From a bacterium (GTDB lineage Bacteria; Cyanobacteriota; Vampirovibrionia; Gastranaerophilales; Gastranaerophilaceae), in contig JAGBXP010000006.1 in assembly GCA_017629215.1 (NCBI GenBank), positions 16,071 to 80,070 on the forward strand: a stretch of DNA of 64,000 nucleotides, in the 5' to 3' direction. The notes under the pieces are model-generated. The model had not been told where the DNA came from. It did not search any database and was given only the letters and a program-made list of their open reading frames with translations. Positions 7,751 to 16,850 of the stretch are shown piece by piece; the stretch's first letter is position 1, and every line of letters begins with the position of its first letter. Position numbers and translations under genes: made by a program.

Positions 7751-9571
7751 GTGAAAAAAAATATTAAAATGAAATGGTTTACATTTTGTACTTATCTATT
7801 ATTAGTACTAGCAGTATTTTTAATAGGTTTTGTTATGTTGAATAATAATAAGGTCTTAAATAATGTTATAACTTCATTTTTTGAAGTAGCTGAAAATAGA
7901 GCTTTTGATTATAGACAGACGTTAAGGGTAATTCATAAACAACCAATACCAAGTGATGAAATTATTGTTTTGGCTATTGATGATGCAAGTTTAGAAATGC
8001 TTTGGGATAAGTATGGAGAATGGCCAATCCCAAGAAATGTTTATTCGGATGTGATAAATTATATTGAACAAAAATTTCCACAATCAATAATTTTTGATTT
8101 ATTATTTATAAAATCAATTAGGAAAGAGCAAGAAGCTGATAAAGCGTTAACATCAACTATTGATAAATATAATAATATATATGTTGGTATGAATTTTGAT
8201 GCACAAGATTTGTCAATAAGGACTCCGATTGATTTGCCAAAAAGACTTGAAGTAAAGTTAGATAACAAGTCAAAAGTCGATTTTGCTAAAAAATATTCAT
8301 TTCCTAATTGTAGACCAATTTTATCTGAATTATTGAATAGCAAAGTGCATGTTGGGATAACAAATGTAACACGGAATAGCGATGGTATTATAAGAAAAAT
8401 GCCTACATTAATGATGTATAAAAATAAATATTATCCTAGCTTGTCTTTTAATGCAGGTAGTAATTATATTTTAGGCGAGGCTACTGATAAGTTTGTTATA
8501 GATAAAAATTCACACTTGTTATTAAAAGACATTAAATTACCTTTAACTAATGAAGGAGATGTTATATTAAATTGGTATGGACAAAGTGGAACTCACAAAA
8601 TTTATCCTTTCTATAAGTTGATTAATGAGATAGATGGAAAATTTATAGGAGAAAAATTGGATTTTAAAAATAAAATTGTTATTATTGGAACTACAGCTGT
8701 AGCTTTACATGATACAAAAAGTGTACCAATTCAAAATAATGTATATCCTGGAGTTGAAATTCATGCTACATTTTTGAATAATATTTTAGATAATAATTTT
8801 ATTAAGCAAACTAATAAAACATCAGATTATATAATTATATTGGCAGTTGTCGCAATTGTTGGACTTATAGTTATGTATTCTACATCCACAATATTTGCAT
8901 TGTTATCAACAATTTTATTTTCAATTGCTTATTTATTTATATCATATTATTTAATGGTTATGTGTAATCTTTGGATTCCAGTTGTTTTACCATTAATTTC
9001 AATAATAATGGCATTTGCTATATCATTCTTGGCAAAGTATTTAATAAAATCAAGAGATTTTGAATACCAATATAAACTTGCAACTGTTGATGGTCTAACT
9101 GAGTTGCACAATCATAGATATTTCCAGGAGGCTTTAAAAAATCAAATAGAAATTTCTAAGCGTTATGGGCAAGAGTTTTCATTAATACTTATAGATATTG
9201 ATTATTTTAAAAAGTTTAATGACACTTATGGTCATCAAGCTGGTGATGCTGTCTTAAAACAAGTTGCTCAGGTACTGAAGAAGAATTCTCGAACAACAGA
9301 TTTTGTATGCCGATATGGTGGAGAAGAAATGGCCATAATTTTACCAAACACAAAAGTTGAGGAAGCTTTTTTCAATGCTAATCGTATTAATAAAGCTGTG
9401 GCAGAAAAAGAATTTCACTTAAATTCTACAGAAGTAGGAAATGTAACAATAAGCTTAGGTGTTGCAACATTCCCTAACGATGCAGATGATGCTCCTGGTT
9501 TGATTGAACATGCTGATAAGAGTTTATATTATGCAAAAGAACACGGTAGAAATCAGGTAGGTAGAATATAA
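7751..9571 (+). CDS. CHASE2-GGDEF diguanylate cyclase
   Basis: The protein makes the second messenger c-di-GMP from GTP. Residues ~10-32 form a membrane helix. Residues ~35-345 match an extracytoplasmic CHASE2 sensor ('AFDYRQTLR', 'IIFDLLF', 'KIVIIGTTA'). Three membrane helices follow (~355-440), then a GGDEF domain with 'DGLTELHNHRYFQ', 'LIDIDYFKKFNDTYGHQAGD' and the active-site GGEE. An RTTD inhibitory (I) site lies five residues before GGEE, so product inhibition is likely. An upstream ATG at 7730 is in frame, but GTG at 7751 has AGGAGG just before it and is preferred. It sits between flagellar operons and overlaps trmFO by one base, so a role in motility or attachment control is plausible. 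Confidence 0.93.
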   Translation: MKKNIKMKWFTFCTYLLLVLAVFLIGFVMLNNNKVLNNVITSFFEVAENRAFDYRQTLRVIHKQPIPSDEIIVLAIDDASLEMLWDKYGEWPIPRNVYSDVINYIEQKFPQSIIFDLLFIKSIRKEQEADKALTSTIDKYNNIYVGMNFDAQDLSIRTPIDLPKRLEVKLDNKSKVDFAKKYSFPNCRPILSELLNSKVHVGITNVTRNSDGIIRKMPTLMMYKNKYYPSLSFNAGSNYILGEATDKFVIDKNSHLLLKDIKLPLTNEGDVILNWYGQSGTHKIYPFYKLINEIDGKFIGEKLDFKNKIVIIGTTAVALHDTKSVPIQNNVYPGVEIHATFLNNILDNNFIKQTNKTSDYIIILAVVAIVGLIVMYSTSTIFALLSTILFSIAYLFISYYLMVMCNLWIPVVLPLISIIMAFAISFLAKYLIKSRDFEYQYKLATVDGLTELHNHRYFQEALKNQIEISKRYGQEFSLILIDIDYFKKFNDTYGHQAGDAVLKQVAQVLKKNSRTTDFVCRYGGEEMAIILPNTKVEEAFFNANRINKAVAEKEFHLNSTEVGNVTISLGVATFPNDADDAPGLIEHADKSLYYAKEHGRNQVGRI

Positions 9572-10890
9572 TGGAAGTAAAAATAATAGGTGCAGGTCTT
9601 GCTGGCTCTGAAGCAGCATTACAGCTTTCAAAAAGGGGTATTAAAGTCAAATTGTATGAAATGCGACCAAATAAAACGACTGGGGCGCATGTGGGAGCTG
9701 ATTGTGCTGAATTTGTTTGTTCAAATAGCTTGGGATCATTAGATATAACAAATGCAAGTGGTCTTTTAAAGAAAGAAATGGAATTATTAGGTGGTGAATT
9801 AATTAAGGTTGCTTTAAAAAATTCTGTGCCTGCGGGTAGTGCTTTAGCTATAGCAAGAGAAGATTTTTCAAAAGCTATAACTAAAATGATAGAATTGGAT
9901 GAAAATATTGAGTTAATAAGAGAAGAATTGATTGAAATCCCTGAAGGAAATGTTATTGTAGCTTCAGGGCCGTTGACGAGCGATAAATTAGCTTTAAGTA
10001 TTAAGAGTTTTACAAATGATGAACACTTGCATTTTTTTGATGCGATTGCACCAATTGTAGAAGTTGATTCAATTAATTTTGATAAAGCTTTTTGGGCTTC
10101 AAGATATGATAAAGGTGAAGCTTCATATATAAATTGTCCAATGAATAAGGAAGAATATGAAAGGTTTTATAATATATTAATTAATGCACCTCGAATTGAA
10201 CAGCATGAAGTTGATAAAAAATCGAAGTTTTTTGAGTCTTGTCTGCCAGTTGAAGTGTTAGCTTCACGTGGAGTAGATACTTTAAGATTTGGACCAATGA
10301 AGCCTGTTGGCTTAATTGATAAACGGACAGGTGTGGAAAATTACGCAGTAGTTCAATTAAGGCAAGACAATTCAGCTAAAACTTTGTTTAATTTAGTAGG
10401 TTTTCAAACGAATTTAAAATGGGGCGCACAAAAAGAATTGTTGCAATCAATTCCTGGCTTAGAAAATGTAAATATTGTAAGGTATGGAGTTATGCACAGA
10501 AACACTTTTATAAATAGTCCTCAGGTTTTAAAACCTACGTTGGAAGCTAAAAATAGAGAATGCTTGTTTTTTGCTGGACAATTGACAGGTACAGAAGGTT
10601 ATACTGAATCAATAGCAACAGGAATGTATGCTGGTATAAATATGGCTAGAAGAATTATGGGGCAAGAGCCTATGCAACTGCCAAAAGAAACGATTTTAGG
10701 AGCATTAGTGCAATATATTTCTAATTCTGAGCATAAAGATTTTCAACCAATAAATTCTAATTGGGCTTTAGTTCCTCCTATAGAATTACCGAAAAAAGAA
10801 CGAAAAAATAAAAGGTTAAAAAATGAATTATTGGCAAAACGTTCGTTGGAAACTTTAGAAAAATTTTTAGATATTAATCAGGAATTGTAA
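9571..10890 (+). CDS. trmFO: Folate-dependent tRNA (uracil-5-)-methyltransferase TrmFO
   Basis: TrmFO uses methylenetetrahydrofolate and FADH2 to make 5-methyluridine at position 54 of tRNA. The 439-residue protein starts with the FAD-binding motif 'IIGAGLAGSEAALQLSKRG', followed by 'LYEMRP' and the family signature 'AEFVCSNSLGS' containing the catalytic-region Cys. The C-terminal half includes 'GQLTGTEGYTESIATG' near the FAD site. Length and motifs are normal. The start codon overlaps the stop of the preceding diguanylate cyclase (TAATG), so translation is coupled, although no functional link is obvious. Folate-type TrmFO is usual in Gram-positives and many cyanobacteria. Confidence 0.97.
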   Translation: MEVKIIGAGLAGSEAALQLSKRGIKVKLYEMRPNKTTGAHVGADCAEFVCSNSLGSLDITNASGLLKKEMELLGGELIKVALKNSVPAGSALAIAREDFSKAITKMIELDENIELIREELIEIPEGNVIVASGPLTSDKLALSIKSFTNDEHLHFFDAIAPIVEVDSINFDKAFWASRYDKGEASYINCPMNKEEYERFYNILINAPRIEQHEVDKKSKFFESCLPVEVLASRGVDTLRFGPMKPVGLIDKRTGVENYAVVQLRQDNSAKTLFNLVGFQTNLKWGAQKELLQSIPGLENVNIVRYGVMHRNTFINSPQVLKPTLEAKNRECLFFAGQLTGTEGYTESIATGMYAGINMARRIMGQEPMQLPKETILGALVQYISNSEHKDFQPINSNWALVPPIELPKKERKNKRLKNELLAKRSLETLEKFLDINQEL

Positions 10891-10994
10891 TAATTCATCT
10901 ATATATATGATGGTTGTCATGCCTACATGCTGTAAAGTGTTAGAAGTACTAAGTGTGCTTGTCTGTATGCTTGGTGGAGAAGAGGTAAGGAAAA

Positions 10995-11438
10995 TTGAAA
11001 AAATTCAAGTTTCGATTACAGACCGTACTTGATATGCGAGAAAACGAGCTTGAACAACGTCAAATGGAAGCAGCTAAAATTCTTGTAGTTTTAAAGAGAC
11101 AAGAAGGTGAACTCCAAGAAATTTTTGAATCTCAAAGCCTAAATAGTGAACAATTAGAGAGTTTATACACATTAGGAACTCTAGATATTCAACAGGTAGA
11201 AGCTCATAGGCAATATGGTTTAAAATTGATTGTAGATGCAAAAAATAAGGAAAGAATTATAGCGAACACAAAGATGTTATTAGAAAAAAAACAAATTGAG
11301 GTTCGTGAAGCTCACAAGAAGGTAGAAATATTAAAAAAGCTTAAAGAAAAACAAGAACAAGAATATTACAAGAATTTTTTAGATTTAGAAATAAAGGAAA
11401 TAGATGATATAACATCAGCAAGGTTTAATTTTAGATGA
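10995..11438 (+). CDS. fliJ: Flagellar export chaperone/stalk protein FliJ
   Basis: FliJ is the coiled-coil central stalk of the flagellar export ATPase. The 147-residue protein begins 'KKFKFRLQTVLDMRENELEQRQMEAAK', the usual FliJ N-terminus, and is predicted to be two long antiparallel helices throughout. The start is TTG at 10995, with GAGGTAAGG before it; an internal ATG would delete the conserved FRLQTVLDMR segment. It overlaps fliK by 4 bases (ATGA), giving a fliJ-fliK-flgD-flgE run. fliI, its usual partner gene, is not adjacent. Confidence 0.85.
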   Translation: MKKFKFRLQTVLDMRENELEQRQMEAAKILVVLKRQEGELQEIFESQSLNSEQLESLYTLGTLDIQQVEAHRQYGLKLIVDAKNKERIIANTKMLLEKKQIEVREAHKKVEILKKLKEKQEQEYYKNFLDLEIKEIDDITSARFNFR

Positions 11439-12835
11439 CACAAGCAGTAGGAAATACTTTGAATAATTTAGAACAGCTACTTTTATCACAAAAAGAAGCT
11501 CAGAATCTTGCTGAAAAACCTTTTTCTGGCATGGATAAGTATGTTGATTTTAAGAAGATTTTTGATGATAAGCTTGAAAAAAATCAAAATACTATAGAAG
11601 ATTTAAAAAAGATGTCTCTATGCGATAAAAATATAAACGTGTCTATAAATGTTAATCTTTGTAATATACAAGATGAGGACGCTTTAATTGAGCAGGAGAC
11701 TTTAATATCTGCAGAAGATTTTAAAGAAATTTTAGATAAAGAAATAGATGAGGTAAATGTTGAGACTTCTTTGGATTTAACATTAGCAAAAGACATTGAA
11801 GAAATAATTTCTCAATTAAAAGAAGCTATTGAAGATACGGTTAAGATTATAGACGAGTCTAAAACATCTGAGAAATCACTTGATGACGAGACTAAAACAC
11901 CATTAGAGGGACTCATAGCTATTTGTGATAATAATGTTAGTACAACATTGCCAACTGTTGATGATTTGGATAGCTCTCTTGAATCAATTGTTAATTTAGC
12001 TAACAAAATTACAACATTGAATAATTCTGAAGGTAAATTATTAGAATTTAATGAACAAAATAGTGATGAAGCTTTGAATTTAGATAAGTTTGAATTAACT
12101 CAGGATGAAATTATGGAATTTGTCGATGCTAATATTGATGAAACTATTACAAGTAGACAAACCAAAGAAAATTCTAGTATAACTCAAAACTTGGAATTAG
12201 ATGAAGAGATTATTAAAGAATTGAAAATAGAATCTTTGTCAGCTCAAAGTGAAAGTTCTAATAATAGCACTTTTATGCAACAACAGACACCAGAAGAACA
12301 CGCTGTTAAAGTTGCTATAAATTCAAGTATTGAAGGTTTTGAATTAAAATTGGAATCTGCGCAAAATGGTCAAAATATTCAAAATATTCAACAAGTAGTG
12401 CAAAAATCTGTAGATGTAAATCCTAGTAGAATATTAGATCAGATTACAAAACATCTTGAAGGTTTACAAAACGGTAATAAGGTAAATATTGTTCTTAATC
12501 CTGACTCTCTAGGTAAGGTTAATATTCAATTAATGACTACAAAGGATGGTTTAACAGCTCAGTTTACTGTAACAACTCAAGAAGCTCGTGATATGTTAAC
12601 AAAAGGCTTAGATGGTTTAAAAGAAGCTTTAGGTACTCATGGAGTTGCTGTTGATAATGTGTCTGTGAAGTTTACTGAAACTCAAAAATCTGAATATAAT
12701 CAGGATTGGACAGAACAAGAAGGCTCTAGAGGTGGGAATAAAAAACAAGAGCAACAAAATCGTGAAGAAAAGCAAAAAGGCTTGTTTGAAAAGATGTTAG
12801 CTCAAACAACAAATGATGAAAATGGTAATGTATAA
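11435..12835 (+). CDS. fliK: Flagellar hook-length control protein FliK
   Basis: FliK measures hook length and switches export specificity. Residues 1-~330 are low-complexity, acidic and rich in Asn, Glu, Ser and Thr, as expected for the disordered ruler part. The C-terminal domain (residues ~330-415) has the family pattern 'VNIVLNPDSLGKVNIQLMTTKDGLTAQFTVTTQEARDMLTKGLDGLKEALGTHGVAVDNVSV'-like order of strands and helices, with the key L-P-x-L-G-x-V core conserved as LNPDSLGKV. A Gln/Lys-rich tail follows. The gene overlaps fliJ by 4 bases and precedes flgD by 19 bases, consistent with a hook assembly operon. Confidence 0.88.
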   Translation: MTQAVGNTLNNLEQLLLSQKEAQNLAEKPFSGMDKYVDFKKIFDDKLEKNQNTIEDLKKMSLCDKNINVSINVNLCNIQDEDALIEQETLISAEDFKEILDKEIDEVNVETSLDLTLAKDIEEIISQLKEAIEDTVKIIDESKTSEKSLDDETKTPLEGLIAICDNNVSTTLPTVDDLDSSLESIVNLANKITTLNNSEGKLLEFNEQNSDEALNLDKFELTQDEIMEFVDANIDETITSRQTKENSSITQNLELDEEIIKELKIESLSAQSESSNNSTFMQQQTPEEHAVKVAINSSIEGFELKLESAQNGQNIQNIQQVVQKSVDVNPSRILDQITKHLEGLQNGNKVNIVLNPDSLGKVNIQLMTTKDGLTAQFTVTTQEARDMLTKGLDGLKEALGTHGVAVDNVSVKFTETQKSEYNQDWTEQEGSRGGNKKQEQQNREEKQKGLFEKMLAQTTNDENGNV

Positions 12836-12854
12836 ATAAAGGTGGGAGAAGGTT

Positions 12855-13361
12855 ATGACATCAGTTAGTAGTGAAATTACAAATATGCAAAACCAAACAG
12901 CTTATAATAATATGCTGACAGGTGTTAATAAAACAACTAAAGATAATGATAGCAATATGTTCTTAACATTAATGCTACAACAGCTTCAAAATCAAGATCC
13001 AACACAACCTACGGATAATACTGAATGGTTGGCGCAATTAGCTCAGTATTCTTCTTTGGAACAAATGACGCAGATGAATCAAGGTTTAACTGATTGTATG
13101 AGCTATTTATCTGCAATGTATAATGATATGTCTATGAATTCTGAAATTACTCAAACTCTTTCTTTGATTGGCAAAGAAGTAACATTGAAGGATCCAAGTG
13201 ATGAGGCTGGTAAGAAAACTATTACAGGCAAAGTTTCAGAAGCAAGTTTTGAGGATGGAACTGGTAAAGTTAAGGTTGGAAATGAATATTATTCAATTGG
13301 TAATATTATTTCTGTTAAAGATGAAACCATTAGCACAGCTACAGTAGCTGGAACGGTTTAA
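12855..13361 (+). CDS. flgD: Flagellar hook capping protein FlgD
   Basis: FlgD is the scaffold that caps the growing hook. The 168-residue protein has the conserved N-terminal segment 'DNDSNMFLTLMLQQLQNQDPTQPTDNTEWLAQLAQYSSLEQM' in which the FLxLLxxQLxNQDP and QLAQFSxxEQ signatures are recognisable, followed by a short beta-rich part ('SLIGKEVTLKD', 'VKVGNEYYSIGNIISV'). The C-terminal FnIII/tudor-like region is reduced compared with the ~220-residue enterobacterial form, as in many Gram-positive FlgD proteins. GGTGGGAGAAGG precedes the ATG. Confidence 0.93.
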   Translation: MTSVSSEITNMQNQTAYNNMLTGVNKTTKDNDSNMFLTLMLQQLQNQDPTQPTDNTEWLAQLAQYSSLEQMTQMNQGLTDCMSYLSAMYNDMSMNSEITQTLSLIGKEVTLKDPSDEAGKKTITGKVSEASFEDGTGKVKVGNEYYSIGNIISVKDETISTATVAGTV

Positions 13362-13414
13362 TCATTATTTTATGAAATTTAATTAATATTATATTATGGA
13401 CTTACGGAGGAAAA

Positions 13415-15091
13415 ATGACACAGGCATTACAAACATCAGCAACTGGTATTAACGTTGGTCAACAACAGATTAACGTAATTGCTAATAACGTTGCAAATAT
13501 TAACACTGTAGCTTACAAGTCAGCAAATATGACTTTTGAAACATTGTTTTCAAATACACTATCACAAGGTAGTGCAGCAACCAAAGAAGGTGGCGGTACA
13601 AACCCAAAACAAATAGGACTTGGTGTTAAAATCGGTGGAATATCAAGAAATTTTGAGATTGGTACTTTTGTAAATACAGGACGTGATACTGATGTTATGA
13701 TTTCTGGAAATGGCTATTTTGTTGTACAAGATGGTGATGGAAAACAATATTATACACGTGATGGTGTGTTTACAACAGATTCTAATGGTAATTTGGTAAC
13801 ACAATCTGGTATGAAAGTTGTTGGAGCTTCTGCTCCTTATTCTGGAACTCCATCGAGCACAACAGTTAGAATTCCAACCAACTTAAAAGCTACAGTTACT
13901 GAATCAACTTCTGATATTATTAATGATAAGCTTATAAAAGATTTAAACAATGTATCAATTAGTAGTGGTAGTTTTAATATAAAATTTGATACTATGATTC
14001 CTGATTCAACCCTTAAAACTAAGACTATTGAAACATTAAACAATGTTAATATTGATTCTGGTACATTCACAATTACAATGTCTGGAGAGACAACTCCTCT
14101 TTCTTATACTGTTAATGATCAACAATCTTTAGAAGCGAATATAGCTGCATGGAATAATGTGGACGGAAGGTTGACATTTGGTCTTGACAATGGAAAGCTA
14201 AAAATTACTATTAACAATCCAGATCATTCTATTTCTCAAGTAAATTCTGGTGATACAAACTTTTTTGAAGCAACAGGCATTGATACAGAAAATTTAACTT
14301 CAAAATTGTTATTTAGTAGTGGAAATAGTGAAACATTGTCATTCCATGTGGATACATTAGATACCATGGGTGATAATATAGCAGCTTGGAATCAAATTAT
14401 CGATGAGTTTAATGCAGATGCAACTAAAGATAATATTGATTTGAGGTTTGAAATAACAGAAAATGGGCAACTGAAAATTGGTTGCTCAGAAACTCTTGAA
14501 TTTGAACCAATTGATACAAACTTTTTTGCTGAAACAAAAATTTCGCCAGTTAATTTAACTTCTAAGACTTTGAATTATAGCGCAGTTCTTCAAGACTTAT
14601 TAGATTATAATGATGCTGATGGTATTGCTGTATCATCTGTAACAATTATCGATGAAAACGGAATTGTATCTTGTTCTTATTCAGATGGTTCAAATCTAAC
14701 AACTCAACTTAATGAATTAAATCAAGCTGAGTGGAGATATACAACTCCAGATGGCACAGTTATTACAGGCTCGGATGTAACTCCTAAGGGCTCAATTAAT
14801 ATAAATTCAAACATGATTGTAGAATTGGCATCTTTTGTTAACGAAGAAGGCTTGGTATCTATCAATAACAACTTGTGGCAATGGGGTCCTGATGCTGGTG
14901 AAATATTCTATGGTATGGCTGGAGAAATGGCTTTTGGGTCTTTGGAATCAGGTGGTTACGAAGGATCTAATGTCGATATTGCAGTTGAGCTTTCAAATAT
15001 GATTACTGCACAAAGACTTATTCAGATGAATTCAAGAGTGTTCGGCACAGCAAGTTCTATAATGGAAACCTTGGCATATTTAGGACAATAG
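13415..15091 (+). CDS. flgE: Flagellar hook protein FlgE with a duplicated central module
   Basis: FlgE polymerises into the hook. The N-terminus carries the rod/hook signature 'GINVGQQQINVIANNVANINTVAYKS', followed by 'GNGYFVVQDGDGKQYYTRDGVFTTDSNGNLV'. The C-terminus ends with 'SGGYEGSNVDIAVELSNMITAQRLIQMNSRVF', the typical conserved end. The central domain contains two related ~75-residue units, about residues 228-300 and 306-388, each with '(N)IAAWN', 'NGKLKI/NGQLKI', 'DTNFFEAT/DTNFFAET' and 'NLTSK' landmarks. This suggests an internal duplication in the exposed hook domain. It is the last gene of fliJ-fliK-flgD-flgE; ACGGAGG precedes the ATG. Confidence 0.95.
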   Translation: MTQALQTSATGINVGQQQINVIANNVANINTVAYKSANMTFETLFSNTLSQGSAATKEGGGTNPKQIGLGVKIGGISRNFEIGTFVNTGRDTDVMISGNGYFVVQDGDGKQYYTRDGVFTTDSNGNLVTQSGMKVVGASAPYSGTPSSTTVRIPTNLKATVTESTSDIINDKLIKDLNNVSISSGSFNIKFDTMIPDSTLKTKTIETLNNVNIDSGTFTITMSGETTPLSYTVNDQQSLEANIAAWNNVDGRLTFGLDNGKLKITINNPDHSISQVNSGDTNFFEATGIDTENLTSKLLFSSGNSETLSFHVDTLDTMGDNIAAWNQIIDEFNADATKDNIDLRFEITENGQLKIGCSETLEFEPIDTNFFAETKISPVNLTSKTLNYSAVLQDLLDYNDADGIAVSSVTIIDENGIVSCSYSDGSNLTTQLNELNQAEWRYTTPDGTVITGSDVTPKGSININSNMIVELASFVNEEGLVSINNNLWQWGPDAGEIFYGMAGEMAFGSLESGGYEGSNVDIAVELSNMITAQRLIQMNSRVFGTASSIMETLAYLGQ

Positions 15092-15404
15092 TGCTGAATA
15101 TCGTAGACATTGAGTTGACTATTTGATGAAGTTTCTATATTTATAGGGATTTTACCAGTGGTCTCAAGATTGAAAATTTAAGAGGCATGCTCTGGCATGA
15201 AAAAAGCATGCCAATTTTGTAAAATTTCTTGTCAAGTTCTTAACAAAACTCATGAAATTTACAAAACTTAACATATTCGACATGGTTGAAATCCATGCAT
15301 GTCATGGGTTTCGGCATGTTGGTTAAAATTCAAAAAACTGTTACAATTTAGGACTTGTGCAGGTCATGATATGTATTATATAATACAAGAGAGGTCGAGG
15401 GGAA
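15092..15404. other. Intergenic region with two hairpins and a promoter
   Basis: No gene is seen between flgE and pipY. A stem with arms GGCATGC (15184-15190) and GCATGCC (15206-15212), followed by AATTTTGT, may end flgE transcription, though its U tract is poor. A second stem pairs GAAATCCATG with CATGGGTTTC (about 15289-15313) and has no U tract. The right end holds a sigma-70-type promoter. Confidence 0.45.
15355..15384 (+). promoter_or_regulatory. Sigma-70-type promoter of pipY-sepF
   Basis: TTGTGC (15355-15360), an 18-base spacer and a perfect TATAAT (15379-15384) lie 20 bases before the pipY ATG; the ribosome site GAGG is in between. This would drive pipY and sepF. Confidence 0.6.
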
Positions 15405-16154
15405 ATGTCTCATAATTATGAGCAGGCTGACAATCATAAATTAAATGGAGCTTGTATTCCAGCTAGTTGTTGGAATCAAGAGGTGTTTATTGATGAAGTT
15501 TTGGTGGGACATAGGCTTTTCGATATCAAGAATAAAATCGCACCTTGTAAACCGAGAATAATTGGAGTTACGAAATACTTTGGCTTAGAAGCTGTAACCA
15601 AGGGCTATAAAGCAGGACTTGTTGATTTTGGTGAGTCAAGAGCAGTAGATGCAATCAAAAAGATTAATTCATTACCAAAAGAAATTAGAGAGAACGCGAA
15701 GTTTCATTTTATAGGACATTTACAGTCAAATAAGGCAGAGAAAGTAGTTGAATATTTTGATTATATTCATTCTGTAGACTCTTTGAAATTAGCGAGAGTT
15801 ATTTCAGAGACAGCCTGTCGTTTAAATAAGAAAGAGAAAGTTTTAATACAGGTAAATAATACAGGTGAGGAGCAAAAATTTGGCTATAGTAAACAACAGC
15901 TAGAGTTAGAGATAAGAGAGATTATTAAGCTTTCAGGTCTAGAGGTTGTTGGCTTGATGAACTTAGCACCGTTAGGAGCAAGTGAACTTGAGTTGAGAGC
16001 GATATTTCGTGATTTAAGAGAATATAGAGATTTTCTTGAAAGAGAATTTTGTATTACGCTACCTGAATTATCAATGGGGATGAGTAATGATTATCATATT
16101 GCTGTTCAGGAAGGTGCAACAATGATTAGAGTAGGCAGAAAATTGTTTAGTTAA
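15405..16154 (+). CDS. YggS/PipY family PLP-binding homeostasis protein
   Basis: Proteins of this family bind pyridoxal phosphate without a known catalytic role and help balance vitamin B6 and amino/keto acids. The 249-residue protein has the alanine-racemase-like barrel with the PLP lysine in 'IIGVTKYFG', then 'DFGESRAVDAIKK', 'FHFIGHLQSNKAEKVV' and the phosphate-binding 'LSMGMSNDYHIAVQEGATMIRVGRKLF'. The N-terminal ~25 residues (HNYEQADNHKLNGAC...) extend beyond the usual start. It is followed by sepF after a short gap, the same order as cyanobacterial pipY-sepF, which supports a cyanobacterial relationship. pipX is not seen upstream. Confidence 0.93.
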   Translation: MSHNYEQADNHKLNGACIPASCWNQEVFIDEVLVGHRLFDIKNKIAPCKPRIIGVTKYFGLEAVTKGYKAGLVDFGESRAVDAIKKINSLPKEIRENAKFHFIGHLQSNKAEKVVEYFDYIHSVDSLKLARVISETACRLNKKEKVLIQVNNTGEEQKFGYSKQQLELEIREIIKLSGLEVVGLMNLAPLGASELELRAIFRDLREYRDFLEREFCITLPELSMGMSNDYHIAVQEGATMIRVGRKLFS

Positions 16155-16171
16155 ATATATTGGAGGAGATA

Positions 16172-16681
16172 ATGGCACTATCAGAAGGTTTAAAAAGTTT
16201 TGTAGGATTTTTCACAAGAAGTTTTAATGACGGAAGTGATGAAGGCGCATTTGAGTTTGAGAGCGATATCGCAGATTATAGTAATGATATTGACGGTACA
16301 CTTGCATTAGATACAATGTATGGTACAAGAGTTAAACCAGAAAGAAGTTTTGAAAGAGAATCAAAAGTAGTTAGCCATCCTAATACATATAAATCTGGAG
16401 AGGTTACTGTAATTGAACCTCGTTCATTTAGTGAATCTGCTCAAATTGTAAAAAAATTGATTGATAAGAAAACAGTTATATTACATTTAGATTTATTAGA
16501 TAAAGAACAATGTCAAAGAACAATTGATTTTGTATGTGGTGCAGCTTATGCTCTTAATGGAACAGCACAAAAGATTAGTGATATGGTGTTCATCGTTACT
16601 CCTAGTAATGTTTCTTTGTCAGTAGAAAATGCTGCAGTTCAAAATAAATTTTCAGAATCACTTTGGAATAAACCTCTATAG
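16172..16681 (+). CDS. sepF: Cell division protein SepF
   Basis: SepF anchors FtsZ filaments to the membrane and shapes the division septum. The 169-residue protein begins MALSEGLKSFVGFF, an amphipathic membrane-binding helix, followed by an acidic linker and the C-terminal SepF core: 'VTVIEPRSFSESAQIVKKLIDKKTVILHLDLLDKEQCQRTIDFVCGAAYALNGTAQKISDMVFIVTP'-type order of strands and helices. The start is ATG 16172, which has GGAGGAG 5 bases upstream; a TTG 12 bases earlier would lie inside that ribosome site and is rejected. It is co-transcribed with pipY and ends at a perfect palindromic terminator. Confidence 0.95.
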   Translation: MALSEGLKSFVGFFTRSFNDGSDEGAFEFESDIADYSNDIDGTLALDTMYGTRVKPERSFERESKVVSHPNTYKSGEVTVIEPRSFSESAQIVKKLIDKKTVILHLDLLDKEQCQRTIDFVCGAAYALNGTAQKISDMVFIVTPSNVSLSVENAAVQNKFSESLWNKPL

Positions 16682-16738
16682 TTTTATTTAAAGTGTTAAA
16701 GTTATTAAATAATACATTGATTTGTGATAGTTGGATTT

Positions 16739-16772
16739 TCAGGATGCTTTAAGCATCCTTTTTATTTATTTA
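16739..16772 (+). terminator. Intrinsic terminator after sepF
   Basis: A perfect 19-base palindrome (AGGATGCTT and AAGCATCCT around one T) at 16741-16759 is followed by TTTTATTTATTT. It ends the pipY-sepF transcript. Confidence 0.85.
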
Positions 16773-16850
16773 TTTTTTAAGATAAAATGCTCCCAAAAAT
16801 TAAAAAAATCACCTTCAAATTTCATATCAAAATCATCAGCTTTTGTAACA

